DNA of 64,000 nucleotides from Shouchella oshimensis (GTDB lineage: Bacteria > Bacillota > Bacilli > Bacillales > Bacillaceae_D). The stretch is taken from positions 235,906-299,905 of the forward strand of contig NZ_KV917380.1 of the NCBI RefSeq assembly GCF_002019765.1, written 5' to 3'. The position numbers were made by a program, and so were the translations under genes. The notes under the pieces were generated by a model. It saw nothing but the letters and a program-made list of their open reading frames with translations, did no database searches and was not told the origin of the DNA. This document shows, one piece after another, positions 17,115 through 23,766 of the stretch. Numbering within the stretch: position 1 is the stretch's first letter; every line of letters starts with the position of its first letter.

Positions 17115-17978
17115 TTACGATAAATAATAGATGCCGGTTCGTTTTTCTGAAAGCGACCATAAAGACCCCGCTTGGTGTTTATTAAAAATAGTATCCCCAG
17201 TTGTTTGAGGTTTAGGTTTTCCGTACCATTCCCTATAGCCACTAGGCCCAATCCATTCTCCACCGTTAAGCATGGCATTTGTGGCAGCATAACATGTCGA
17301 TGCAGCGCCTTGTTCAGCTGATTGAACAAGATAGGGTAAAATGCTGCGAATCAACCAATGGGCTTTCTTGCCTGAGCCTTTGGAGAGCAAGTTTGAATAA
17401 GCTAGCCCAGGGTGGCAAGCGACACTAATAGTGGATTTTTGATGTACTTTTAAACGTCGATCCAGCTCTCGAGCAAATAAAAAGTTGGCAAGCTTACTCT
17501 GTCGGTAAAAGGTCATTGGATTGTAACCGTAGTCTCCATTGTAATTAGCAAACTGAATCGTTCCTTTAATGGCAGCGATACTTGTGATCGTCACAATACG
17601 GGATGAAGGAGTAGAAGTTAAGAGTGGCAAAAGGTACCCGGTCAATGCGAAGTGACCAAGATGATTCGTACCAAACTGTCTTTCAAAACCGTCTACTGTA
17701 AGCTCATATGGTGGATTCATAACCCCTGCATTATTGATAAGTAAATCCAATCTTGAAAATGGTACGCTTTCTGAAAAGGCTTGAATGGAAGAAAGGTTCC
17801 CTAAATCGAGGAAAGAAAAAGAGACAGCTCCATAAGAGCGGAGAAGTCTAACGGTGGCTTCCCCTTTTTCTTTATTTCGACTGGCAATGATTACCCGATA
17901 GTTGCTCGCTAGTAAAAACTTGGCTGTTTCAAAGCCAATTCCGCTTGTTGCACCGGTAATAAGCGCTGTATGCTTCAT
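17115..17978 (-). CDS. Short-chain dehydrogenase/reductase
   Basis: SDR oxidoreductase of 287 residues. NAD(P)-binding GATSGIGFET near the N-terminus, with SRNKEKGE after beta2 suggesting NADP preference; LINNAGVM; Ser in ITSIAA and the catalytic YRQSK. The pattern (FGTNHLGHFALTGYLLP, TISVACHPG) is that of the retinol-dehydrogenase/WWOX-like group; the substrate is unknown. ATG 17978 is chosen because AAAGGAG sits just upstream; the TTG further upstream would include that ribosome binding site. First gene of a two-gene unit with ribD. Confidence 0.9.
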   Translation of the reverse strand: MKHTALITGATSGIGFETAKFLLASNYRVIIASRNKEKGEATVRLLRSYGAVSFSFLDLGNLSSIQAFSESVPFSRLDLLINNAGVMNPPYELTVDGFERQFGTNHLGHFALTGYLLPLLTSTPSSRIVTITSIAAIKGTIQFANYNGDYGYNPMTFYRQSKLANFLFARELDRRLKVHQKSTISVACHPGLAYSNLLSKGSGKKAHWLIRSILPYLVQSAEQGAASTCYAATNAMLNGGEWIGPSGYREWYGKPKPQTTGDTIFNKHQAGSLWSLSEKRTGIYYLS

Positions 17979-18109
17979 ATCATTTGCTCCTTTAAGCAAT
18001 CACTGTCTCCATACTACACTAATCTTATGAGGGTTTGCCAAAAAGAAGGTTGCTAAAGACGTTAGGGGCCATTGGAGGAGGTAGCCGTGTATAGTGCTTT
18101 GGCGTGTTA

Positions 18110-18146
18110 AAAACAAAAAAAGCGAGCAGCGATAAGGATCACTGCC
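18110..18146 (-). terminator. Terminator of the peptide array
   Basis: Read on the minus strand: GCAGTGAT-CCTT-ATCGCTGC (8-bp stem with one G-U pair), then TCGCTTTTTTTG. It lies 13 bp beyond the last peptide stop. Confidence 0.8.
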
Positions 18147-18158
18147 CGTTCATATTGG

Positions 18159-18224
18159 TTACCCAAGAGTTCCCACGATGCTAGAAACCGATTCAAAAAG
18201 TTGTGTAAGTACGTCTGTGAGCAT
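18159..18224 (-). CDS. Array peptide 7 (diverged), 21 aa
   Basis: Last gene of the array. The peptide begins MLTDVLTQLF and ends SSIVGTLG: five conservative changes relative to the others (F2L, I5V, V7T, A9L, I17V) that keep the hydrophobic face, both acidic residues and the C-terminal GTLG. Start ATG 18224 with CTGGAGGTGG. Conservation of the amphipathic pattern despite DNA divergence supports a real, selected peptide and possibly a second component of the mixture. Confidence 0.83.
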   Translation of the reverse strand: MLTDVLTQLFESVSSIVGTLG

Positions 18225-18261
18225 TTGATCCACCTCCAGTTTGAAAATAAGGAAAAAAGAA

Positions 18262-18327
18262 TTAGCCAAGAGTGCCGATAATGCTAGAAACTGATTCAAA
18301 AGCTTGTACGAGAATATCTGTAAACAT
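18262..18327 (-). CDS. Array peptide 6, 21 aa
   Basis: Identical peptide; its codons match copy 1 (CTC GTA, GGC). ATG 18327 with CTGGAGGTGG. The penultimate and first copies thus share codon choices that the middle copies lack, suggesting exchange between repeats. Confidence 0.85.
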   Translation of the reverse strand: MFTDILVQAFESVSSIIGTLG

Positions 18328-18365
18328 AAGGTCCACCTCCAGTTTGAAAATAAGGAAAAAGAAAA

Positions 18366-18431
18366 TTAACCAAGAGTACCGATAATGCTAGAAACTGATT
18401 CAAAAGCTTGAACAAGAATATCTGTAAACAT
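18366..18431 (-). CDS. Array peptide 5, 21 aa
   Basis: Identical peptide with extra silent changes: Gly18 GGT and Gly21 GGT. ATG 18431 with CTGGAGGTGG. This copy differs most among the six identical peptides, yet only at third positions. Confidence 0.85.
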   Translation of the reverse strand: MFTDILVQAFESVSSIIGTLG

Positions 18432-18469
18432 AAGATCCACCTCCAGTTTGAAAATAAGGAAAAAGAGAA

Positions 18470-18535
18470 TTACCCAAGAGTGCCGATAATGCTAGAAACT
18501 GATTCAAAAGCTTGAACGAGAATATCTGTAAACAT
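18470..18535 (-). CDS. Array peptide 4, 21 aa
   Basis: Identical peptide; codons 6-7 are CTC GTT, last Gly GGG. ATG 18535 with CTGGAGGTGG. Same polarity and spacing as its neighbours. Confidence 0.85.
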   Translation of the reverse strand: MFTDILVQAFESVSSIIGTLG

Positions 18536-18573
18536 AAGATCCACCTCCAGTTTGAAAATAAGGAAAAAGAGAA

Positions 18574-18639
18574 TTACCCAAGAGTGCCGATAATGCTAGA
18601 AACTGATTCAAAAGCTTGAACAAGAATATCTGTAAACAT
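18574..18639 (-). CDS. Array peptide 3, 21 aa
   Basis: Identical peptide to copies 1 and 2; synonymous differences again at codons 6, 7 and the last Gly (GGG). ATG 18639, CTGGAGGTGG ribosome binding site, TAA stop. The spacer after it is nearly identical to that of the neighbouring copies. Confidence 0.85.
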   Translation of the reverse strand: MFTDILVQAFESVSSIIGTLG

Positions 18640-18677
18640 AAGGTCCACCTCCAGTTTGAAAATAAGGAAAAAGAGAA

Positions 18678-18743
18678 TTAGCCAAGAGTGCCGATAATGC
18701 TAGAAACTGATTCAAAAGCTTGAACAAGAATATCTGTAAACAT
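18678..18743 (-). CDS. Array peptide 2, 21 aa
   Basis: Same protein as peptide 1, with synonymous changes in codons 6 and 7 (CTT GTT instead of CTC GTA). ATG 18743 is preceded by CTGGAGGTGG at optimal distance, a stronger site than most genes of the window have. The spacer to the previous stop is 37 nt, too short for its own promoter, so expression depends on the upstream promoter. Confidence 0.85.
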   Translation of the reverse strand: MFTDILVQAFESVSSIIGTLG

Positions 18744-18780
18744 AAAATCCACCTCCAGTTTGAAAATAAGAAAAAAAGAA

Positions 18781-18846
18781 TTAGCCAAGAGTGCCGATAA
18801 TGCTAGAAACTGATTCAAAAGCTTGTACGAGAATATCTGTAAACAT
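18781..18846 (-). CDS. Array peptide 1 (first in transcript), 21 aa
   Basis: First gene of the array, read from ATG 18846 with AAAAGGAGG 8 nt upstream. The peptide begins MFTDILVQAF and ends SSIIGTLG; stop TAA. Hydrophobic residues (F2, I5/L6, A9/F10, V13, I16/I17, L20) recur every three to four positions and polar ones (T3, D4, Q8, E11, S12, S15, T19) fill the other face: a short amphipathic helix, net charge about -2, without Cys or a cleavable leader. Size and plan resemble staphylococcal phenol-soluble modulins (for example PSM-mec) or leaderless bacteriocins, but I recognise no specific homologue. Confidence 0.85.
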   Translation of the reverse strand: MFTDILVQAFESVSSIIGTLG

Positions 18847-18904
18847 GACAGAACCTCCTTTTAAAAAGCTTTATTGTTTTTACTTACCTAGCTAACGCAG
18901 GAGA

Positions 18905-18920
18905 GATCACATTGGATCAC
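18905..18920 (-). promoter_or_regulatory. Direct repeat GTGATC-N4-GTGATC in the array leader
   Basis: Minus strand reads GTGATCCAATGTGATC: two hexamers exactly 10 bp (one helical turn) apart, at or just after the predicted transcription start. Such phasing fits a dimeric response regulator or repressor. Protein unknown. Confidence 0.4.
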
Positions 18921-18925
18921 TTTTT

Positions 18926-18954
18926 TTTATAATTTTTTTAAAAAATGGTTTAAA
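18926..18954 (-). promoter_or_regulatory. SigA-like promoter of the peptide array
   Basis: On the minus strand: TTTAAA (18954-18949), 17-bp spacer, TATAAA (18931-18926). A start near 18919 would give a leader of about 73 nt before the first peptide. Very A/T-rich surroundings make this a by-eye call. Confidence 0.5.
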
Positions 18955-18980
18955 ATGATGGCCGAGCACATCCGTTGCAC

Positions 18981-19008
18981 TTGTTTACTGATGGGTATAT
19001 CGTATAAA
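18981..19008 (+). promoter_or_regulatory. Possible promoter of the FrnE-like gene
   Basis: TTGTTT (18981-18986), 16-bp spacer, TATAAA (19003-19008), just before the ribosome binding site AAGAAGGGGTG. Divergent from the array promoter. Confidence 0.4.
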
Positions 19009-19028
19009 AAAGAAGGGGTGAATAAAGA

Positions 19029-19712
19029 ATGAAAGTAGAGATTTGGTCGGATATTGCATGTCCGTTTTGTTATATTGGGAAGAGGAAGTTTGAACAGGCT
19101 CTAGACGAATTTGATCAACCTGTTGACGTGACGTTTAAAAGTTTTCAGCTTGACCCGAATGCACCACACCACTCAACAGAGTCCATGGTTACGGTTCTTG
19201 CGAAAAAATACAATATTCCTGTTGAAAAGGCAAAGGAAATGAATAGTCAAGTTACTGCTCAGGCGAAAGAAGTAGGTTTAAACTATGATCTAGAGAGTAT
19301 CCGAGTTGTGAATACAATGGATGCTCATCGCTTAAGTCATTTGGCGAAAGAAAAAGGGAAAATGGGAGAAGTAATGGAGGCGCTATTAGACGCGCATTTT
19401 GTTCAGGGACGCTATGTTGGTGACCGAGAGGAGTTAATCAACATTGGGGCAAAGGCTGGTCTATCGAAAGAAGAGGTTAACGCCGTACTAGACAGCGATC
19501 AATATAAGGACGTTGTCATGCAAGATCAGGCAGAAGGAAGCCAAATTGGCGTTCAAGGCGTTCCATTCTTTGTTTTTAATCGAAAATATGCTGTTTCAGG
19601 CGCTCAGCCAAAAGAGGCATTTCTTCAAGTATTAGAAAAAGTAAAAGAAGAAGATCAACCTCAGATTCAAGTCGTGAATCAAGGCGATACCTGCACAGAT
19701 GAAAGTTGTTAA
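19029..19712 (+). CDS. FrnE/DsbA-family thiol oxidoreductase
   Basis: A 227-residue cytoplasmic DsbA-like protein of the FrnE group. The N-terminus MKVEIWSDIACPFCYIGKRKFE gives the thioredoxin-fold CPFC active site (Cys11/Cys14). The conserved AHRLSHLAKEKGK and GVQGVPFFVFNRKYAVSGAQ (cis-Pro loop) follow. It ends in an extra CTDESC motif (Cys222, Cys227; CX4C), reminiscent of the second Cys pair reported for some FrnE proteins. No signal peptide, so it acts in the cytosol. It is divergent from the peptide array, sharing a roughly 180-bp upstream region; any functional link is speculative. Confidence 0.9.
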   Translation: MKVEIWSDIACPFCYIGKRKFEQALDEFDQPVDVTFKSFQLDPNAPHHSTESMVTVLAKKYNIPVEKAKEMNSQVTAQAKEVGLNYDLESIRVVNTMDAHRLSHLAKEKGKMGEVMEALLDAHFVQGRYVGDREELINIGAKAGLSKEEVNAVLDSDQYKDVVMQDQAEGSQIGVQGVPFFVFNRKYAVSGAQPKEAFLQVLEKVKEEDQPQIQVVNQGDTCTDESC

Positions 19713-19714
19713 AT

Positions 19715-19753
19715 AAAAAAGAGGAATCCAACACTTACTTGGTTCCTCTTTTT
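19715..19753. terminator. Bidirectional terminator frnE-like / dgk-like
   Basis: GAGGAATCCAA / TTGGTTCCTC stem (one mismatch region) flanked by AAAAAA and TTTTT, between convergent genes. Confidence 0.85.
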
Positions 19754-19754
19754 A

Positions 19755-20651
19755 TCATTGATGATGAATAAAGGTCAATGCTTTTTCGTGAACAAGATAG
19801 GTTACAGGTGTGTTGTCTATCTTTTCTCCATCGCTATCAATATCAAGGACAGGCGAGGTAGTAAGAGAACATTGGCTTACATTAAGCATTTCCAATTGCT
19901 CTGGGTCATCGAGCCAGCCTTCGTCCGTGCGTGCTTGATTATACATATTCTTTAGCAATGTTGCGCCTGCTTCTTTTACGATAATCATGTGAAGAATGCC
20001 ATCGTTTAAAGAGATAACGTCTTTAAACAAGCCAACCGTTCCGATGTATTGACCGTTCATAGCGACTATCATAACGGCCTCTCCGCTTTTTTTTATTCCT
20101 GTATTGGTTGTTACTTCATAGGAAAAAGGTGTCGGTTCTTTTAGGGAGCGGATGGCGCTAATAATATAGCCTAACTTCCCAAACGATTCCTTAGTGGATT
20201 CCTCTATTTCTTTTGATGCTTCTGTAATCAGACCAACCCCAGAGAAATTACTAAAGTAACGATCGTTTTGGCTAATAATATCAATATCAGTCGTCTGTCC
20301 AGCAAGTATAGCATCCACTGCATCTTCTAATTTTGAACAGTTTAATGAGCGAGATAAGTCGTTGCATGTTCCTGTTGGTAAGATGCCAACGGTAGGACGG
20401 CCAGCTTGCTGCATAAGCCCGTTTACGCATTCGTGAACCGTACCGTCTCCACCCATAATGAGGATTAAGTCCACTTTGCTTCCATTTTCCACGCATAGAG
20501 CTTCCGTGTCCCCTGCTTTTTCGGTTTGGTATAAAGTGAATTCTTTTATGGAAGGGGCTAATTTAGGAACAATGTCTTTAAGTAAATCTTCTAGTTCACC
20601 TTGTCCAGCTGCTTGATTGTAGATGAGCATGGCTTTCGAATACATGGTCAC
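19755..20651 (-). CDS. Diacylglycerol/lipid kinase family protein
   Basis: A 298-residue protein with a DAGK catalytic domain (DgkB/YegS/BmrU group). The nucleotide-binding GGDGTVHECVNG and LPTGTCNDLSRSL motifs are intact; the C-terminal half has the usual beta-sandwich with DIDSDGEKI near the end. It likely phosphorylates diacylglycerol or a related lipid. The chosen start is GTG 20651, with GAGGTG at 7 nt; an ATG two codons later is poorly spaced. Which lipid it uses cannot be told from sequence. Confidence 0.9.
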   Translation of the reverse strand: MTMYSKAMLIYNQAAGQGELEDLLKDIVPKLAPSIKEFTLYQTEKAGDTEALCVENGSKVDLILIMGGDGTVHECVNGLMQQAGRPTVGILPTGTCNDLSRSLNCSKLEDAVDAILAGQTTDIDIISQNDRYFSNFSGVGLITEASKEIEESTKESFGKLGYIISAIRSLKEPTPFSYEVTTNTGIKKSGEAVMIVAMNGQYIGTVGLFKDVISLNDGILHMIIVKEAGATLLKNMYNQARTDEGWLDDPEQLEMLNVSQCSLTTSPVLDIDSDGEKIDNTPVTYLVHEKALTFIHHQ

Positions 20652-20695
20652 TTGACTTCACCTCTTCTATACATCTATACCCTTTTTCCTTTATT

Positions 20696-21343
20696 TCAAC
20701 TACGTGTAATAATCTTTTTTTGAACGGCAAATGTGTTATTAAAGTAACTACAGTAAAAAACGTGCTCAACGGCGACGATGCCCTTTTTATTTAATTGTTC
20801 GTGAACCCATTCTTCAGTTAGATTTAGTATGTTTAAATGATCTGTTTGCAGTACTCCATCCATAATTAGAGGCAAGGTAAAGGGTGCGTTGTCCCCTTTT
20901 TTAAAGATAGATAATGTGCCAGAGGCTTCAAGCATAGCCCAGTCAACTTCTTGTACATCGGCAATGTTTTTATCCCGAAGCTGCAACATAATATCATCAA
21001 TATTATAATTCTGATCCGAGAGGTTTTTTTGCAAAAATTGGCCATCTTTAATTATGATGACAGGTTCTCCATCAACGAGATCTCGAAACTTTTGATTCTT
21101 TACTTGTAAATAAGTAAAGATACGTTGCAATAGAATGAGAAGGGCAATAGGTGCTAAACCCCTATATAAAGGCAGTTCTGGATCATCAATTAAAACGACA
21201 GCTAATTCAGCAATCATTAAGGTAATAATGACATCGAGAACACTTACTTCCCCAAGTTCTTTTTTGCCAGTTAAACGAAAGAAAATTAAAACGGCGATAA
21301 ACATAATAACCGTGCGTATAAGTATGGACAGTAGTTGGTCCAA
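20696..21343 (-). CDS. YetF/DUF421 membrane protein
   Basis: A 215-residue DUF421 protein: three N-terminal membrane helices (ILIRTVIMFIAVLIFFRLTG, VLDVIITLMIAELAVVLI, APIALLILLQRIFTYL) and a cytoplasmic two-subdomain region with GEPVIIIKDGQF and the DIMLQLRDKNI motif. TTG 21343 is preferred because GAGGTGAT (minus strand) sits 7 nt upstream; an in-frame ATG at 21388 lacks a site. Relatives include the B. subtilis spore-germination-associated YetF/YdfR group; the precise role is unknown. Confidence 0.9.
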   Translation of the reverse strand: MDQLLSILIRTVIMFIAVLIFFRLTGKKELGEVSVLDVIITLMIAELAVVLIDDPELPLYRGLAPIALLILLQRIFTYLQVKNQKFRDLVDGEPVIIIKDGQFLQKNLSDQNYNIDDIMLQLRDKNIADVQEVDWAMLEASGTLSIFKKGDNAPFTLPLIMDGVLQTDHLNILNLTEEWVHEQLNKKGIVAVEHVFYCSYFNNTFAVQKKIITRS

Positions 21344-21473
21344 GCTGATCACCTCGTTTAAAGTATGAGCGAAAGAATCAAGAAACATGCAATTATTCTA
21401 AATCGGCTTGGTAATAGCACCACTTGTAAGGAGCAAAGAGAGTAAAAAGAGTAAAAAGCTTGTTTGATCATAG

Positions 21474-21511
21474 CAAAAAACACCCTCTTCTTACTATAGA
21501 GGATGAGGGTT
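21474..21511 (-). terminator. Second terminator downstream of the oligopeptide operon
   Basis: Imperfect hairpin ACCCTC...GAGGGT (21483-21510) with extra paired bases inside; AAAAAA at its left edge gives a U-tract on the minus strand. Confidence 0.6.
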
Positions 21512-21554
21512 TATTATTGGAATAGGTTCGTTAGTGTTCTTTTTAACTTAATAC

Positions 21555-21598
21555 AAAAAATGCGGCTCCTTTTTCAGTAGGCGTCACCGCATTTTTTT
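21555..21598. terminator. Terminator downstream of the M20 peptidase gene
   Basis: AAAAAATGCGG (21555-21565) pairs with CCGCATTTTTTT (21587-21598). End of the minus-strand peptide-uptake operon. The remaining bases from 21344 to 21642 show no gene. Confidence 0.8.
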
Positions 21599-21642
21599 AA
21601 AACGTTTATTGTTAATTTCTGGTCTTAGACAATGATTTGAAT

Positions 21643-22767
21643 TTAACTGCTTAACCTTTCAATCGTTAATGCAAGCAACTTTGTTCGTTCTACGAGTGAA
21701 TCAATCTCTAAATATTCCTCGTCATTGTGCTGATTCCCGCCAATTGGTCCCATTCCATCAATTGTTGGGATACCGAGTGCAGAAGTGAAAGAAGCATCCG
21801 ATCCGCCCCCCGTACTTGTTTCTGTTAAATCAATATTTAATGATGAAGCAACGTCTTTAATGATTTCATATAGAGCAATGGTTTGCTCGTTTCGCTCCAT
21901 TGGTGGGCGGGTAATCTCGCCTTCAAGTTCTATTGACGTATCAGGAACATCAGGCTGAGCGCATATGTTCTCTATAGCTTTTGCTAAAGGCGCCGCTTGG
22001 TCTTGAGTGGTAATGCGAATATCAACTTTCCCTTCGGCATAATCAGCGACAGTATTGACAGAGGAACCACCATGACTGATACCAACGTTCACACTGATGC
22101 CCTCCTCGTGATTAGATAACTGATGTAGCTTAATCGTCTTATGCGCAAGTTCTTCAATCGCGCTCCGTCCTTTTTCTGGTTCAATACCTGAATGAGCCGC
22201 TTTTCCTGTGACTTTCAAGGTATATCTACCGCCACCGCGACGTGACGTGACGAGGGAACCGTCTTTTCTAGCTGGTTCCATCACAAGCACGGCTTTCTTG
22301 CCTGCACCTTGTGCCTCAATCAGCTTCCGCGCTGATGGTGCGCCGATTTCTTCATCACTCGTTAGCAATACAACAACGTTTTTAGCGGCTTCCTTATTAG
22401 CATTTAGAAGTGCTTGTAACGCAGAGAACGTTGTGACATGACTTGCTTTCATGTCTATGACACCTGGTCCATAAGCGCGATCACCAACAATGTGAAATGG
22501 TCGTTCTGCCGCTGTGCCCTCTAAAAAGACGGTATCCATATGCGCAACAACTAGGATGTCTGGCTCTGTTGCTTCGTGATGCATAAGAACAATATGATTG
22601 CCGTATGTGTGTTGTTCATATATGTCTGCATGAAAACCGATTGTTTGATAAGCGTCGATTAATTGTTGTCCAACTCGGTCAACGCCATCTTTATGATAAG
22701 ATCCGCTATCAATGTTAACGAGCTTTTCTAGCATGTTTAACATCTCTTCTGTTGACGCGATCTTCAT
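21643..22767 (-). CDS. M20-family metallopeptidase (carboxypeptidase G2-like)
   Basis: A 374-residue zinc peptidase. The metal and catalytic residues are visible: VVAHMDTVF (His, Asp), GPGVIDMKA (bridging Asp), SDEEIGAPS (catalytic Glu-Glu), VMEPAR, and the C-terminal GGNQHNDEEYLE in place of the usual G.xHxxxE. The dimerisation domain KAAHSGIEPEKGRSAI is in the middle. ATG 22767 has GAGGTG 6 nt upstream. It is the last gene of the oligopeptide ABC operon, 21 bp after the ATPase gene, so it probably degrades the imported peptides or N-acylated/glutamyl conjugates inside the cell. Confidence 0.92.
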   Translation of the reverse strand: MKIASTEEMLNMLEKLVNIDSGSYHKDGVDRVGQQLIDAYQTIGFHADIYEQHTYGNHIVLMHHEATEPDILVVAHMDTVFLEGTAAERPFHIVGDRAYGPGVIDMKASHVTTFSALQALLNANKEAAKNVVVLLTSDEEIGAPSARKLIEAQGAGKKAVLVMEPARKDGSLVTSRRGGGRYTLKVTGKAAHSGIEPEKGRSAIEELAHKTIKLHQLSNHEEGISVNVGISHGGSSVNTVADYAEGKVDIRITTQDQAAPLAKAIENICAQPDVPDTSIELEGEITRPPMERNEQTIALYEIIKDVASSLNIDLTETSTGGGSDASFTSALGIPTIDGMGPIGGNQHNDEEYLEIDSLVERTKLLALTIERLSS

Positions 22768-22788
22768 TGTAATCACCTCTTTAACGGA

Positions 22789-23766
22789 TTAATGTAGTGG
22801 ATAATGACAGGCTACAAAGTGACCTGGTTCTCTTTCAAGAAACGCAGGTTCCTCAATCGCACATTTTTCCTGCGCATTTGCGCAGCGTGTATGAAAACGG
22901 CAGCCAGATGGGGGATTAACAGGGCTTGGCATATCGCCTTCAAGAACAATCCGCTCCCTTTGGTTTCGTTGTTTTGGATCAGGCACAGGTACAGCGCTAA
23001 TTAATCCTTGTGTATAAGGATGCATAGGACGTTCAAATAAATCCTCTTTAGACGTAAGCTCGACTACTTTTCCTAAATACATCACAGCGATGCGGTCACT
23101 AATATGCTTAACGGCAGGTAAGCCATGGGCAATAAATAGAAAAGTAAGCTGAAATTCCTTTTGCAGTCGTGCCATTAAATTTAAGATTTGTGCTTGAATC
23201 GAAACGTCTAAGGCTGAAACAGGTTCATCACATATAATGAGTTTAGGCTTTAGGGCGATGGCTCGCGCAATGCCAATTCTTTGCCGCTGACCACCACTAA
23301 ATTCATGAGGATAGCGCTTCGCATACGAGCGATCAAGCCCGACGACATCCATCAGCTCATACACTTGATCAAGTATACTTTTTTCTGACTCATTTTTATG
23401 CGTTTTAAGAGGCTCTGCAATGACATCTTTTACGCTCATCCGCGGATTAAGCGAAGAAAATGGGTCTTGGAAAATCATTTGGATATCCGCGCGTTTTTTC
23501 CGTAAAGGCTCTCCGCGTAATTGCGAAAAATCGCTTCCCTCGAATAAGATTTCCCCGCTCGTTGGTTCAAGCAAGCGCATTAATACATTGCCAAGCGTCG
23601 ACTTTCCGCAACCAGATTCGCCAACGACACCAAGGGTTTCGCCAGAATAAATGGTAAGATCGACCCCATCTACTGCTCGGAGCAAGCGTTTATTTCGTTT
23701 TAGAAAACCTTCACTGACATCAAAATGCTTTGTTAATCCTTTTGCTTCAAGTAATACATCTTTCAT
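22789..23766 (-). CDS. Oligopeptide ABC transporter ATPase (OppF/DppF type)
   Basis: A 325-residue ATPase. Walker [11 protein letters not shown]-loop QMIFQDPFSSLNPRM, signature FSGGQRQRIGIARA, Walker B LIICDEPVSALD, H-switch IAHGLPAV. The C-terminal oligo_HPY region has GCRFHTRCANAQEKC, which in this family can hold an Fe-S cluster. ATG 23766 overlaps the upstream ATPase stop by ATGA and has GAGGAGG before it; a longer frame into the neighbour is spurious. Forms a heterodimer with the neighbouring ATPase to drive peptide import. Confidence 0.94.
   Translation of the reverse strand: MKDVLLEAKGLTKHFDVSEGFLKRNKRLLRAVDGVDLTIYSGETLGVVGESGCGKSTLGNVLMRLLEPTSGEILFEGSDFSQLRGEPLRKKRADIQMIFQDPFSSLNPRMSVKDVIAEPLKTHKNESEKSILDQVYELMDVVGLDRSYAKRYPHEFSGGQRQRIGIARAIALKPKLIICDEPVSALDVSIQAQILNLMARLQKEFQLTFLFIAHGLPAVKHISDRIAVMYLGKVVELTSKEDLFERPMHPYTQGLISAVPVPDPKQRNQRERIVLEGDMPSPVNPPSGCRFHTRCANAQEKCAIEEPAFLEREPGHFVACHYPLH

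Larger units (their letters stand above)
18159..18846 (-). repeat. Seven tandem 103/104-bp repeats, each one peptide gene
   Basis: Stop codons on the minus strand lie at 18159, 18262, 18366, 18470, 18574, 18678 and 18781, giving spacings of 103, 104, 104, 104, 104 and 103. Each unit is a 66-bp ORF plus a spacer of 37-38 bp that contains the ribosome binding site CTGGAGGTGG. The first copy (by transcription) has its own leader with AAAAGGAGG. No such repeat occurs elsewhere in the window. Confidence 0.97.

Noticed and set aside
15998..17329. Longer RibD starting at 17329
   Set aside because: The extra 76 residues would overlap the SDR gene; ATG 17101 has AAGGAGTG and aligns with the RibD family start.
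17979..18158. FMN riboswitch for the SDR-ribD unit
   Set aside because: No AGGGAGC/CCCGAC-type conserved core was seen in the upstream region; the hairpin there is the terminator of the peptide array.
18159..18846. CRISPR-like array
   Set aside because: Units of 103/104 bp are nearly identical throughout, with no unique spacers; each encodes the same ORF with start, stop and ribosome binding site. No cas genes nearby.
18159..18846. Tandem type I toxins (Ldr/Fst-like) with antisense RNAs
   Set aside because: The peptides are acidic and lack the single strongly hydrophobic transmembrane stretch with a basic tail; the 37-38 bp spacers leave no clear room for antisense promoters. Not excluded formally, but modulin- or bacteriocin-like fits better.
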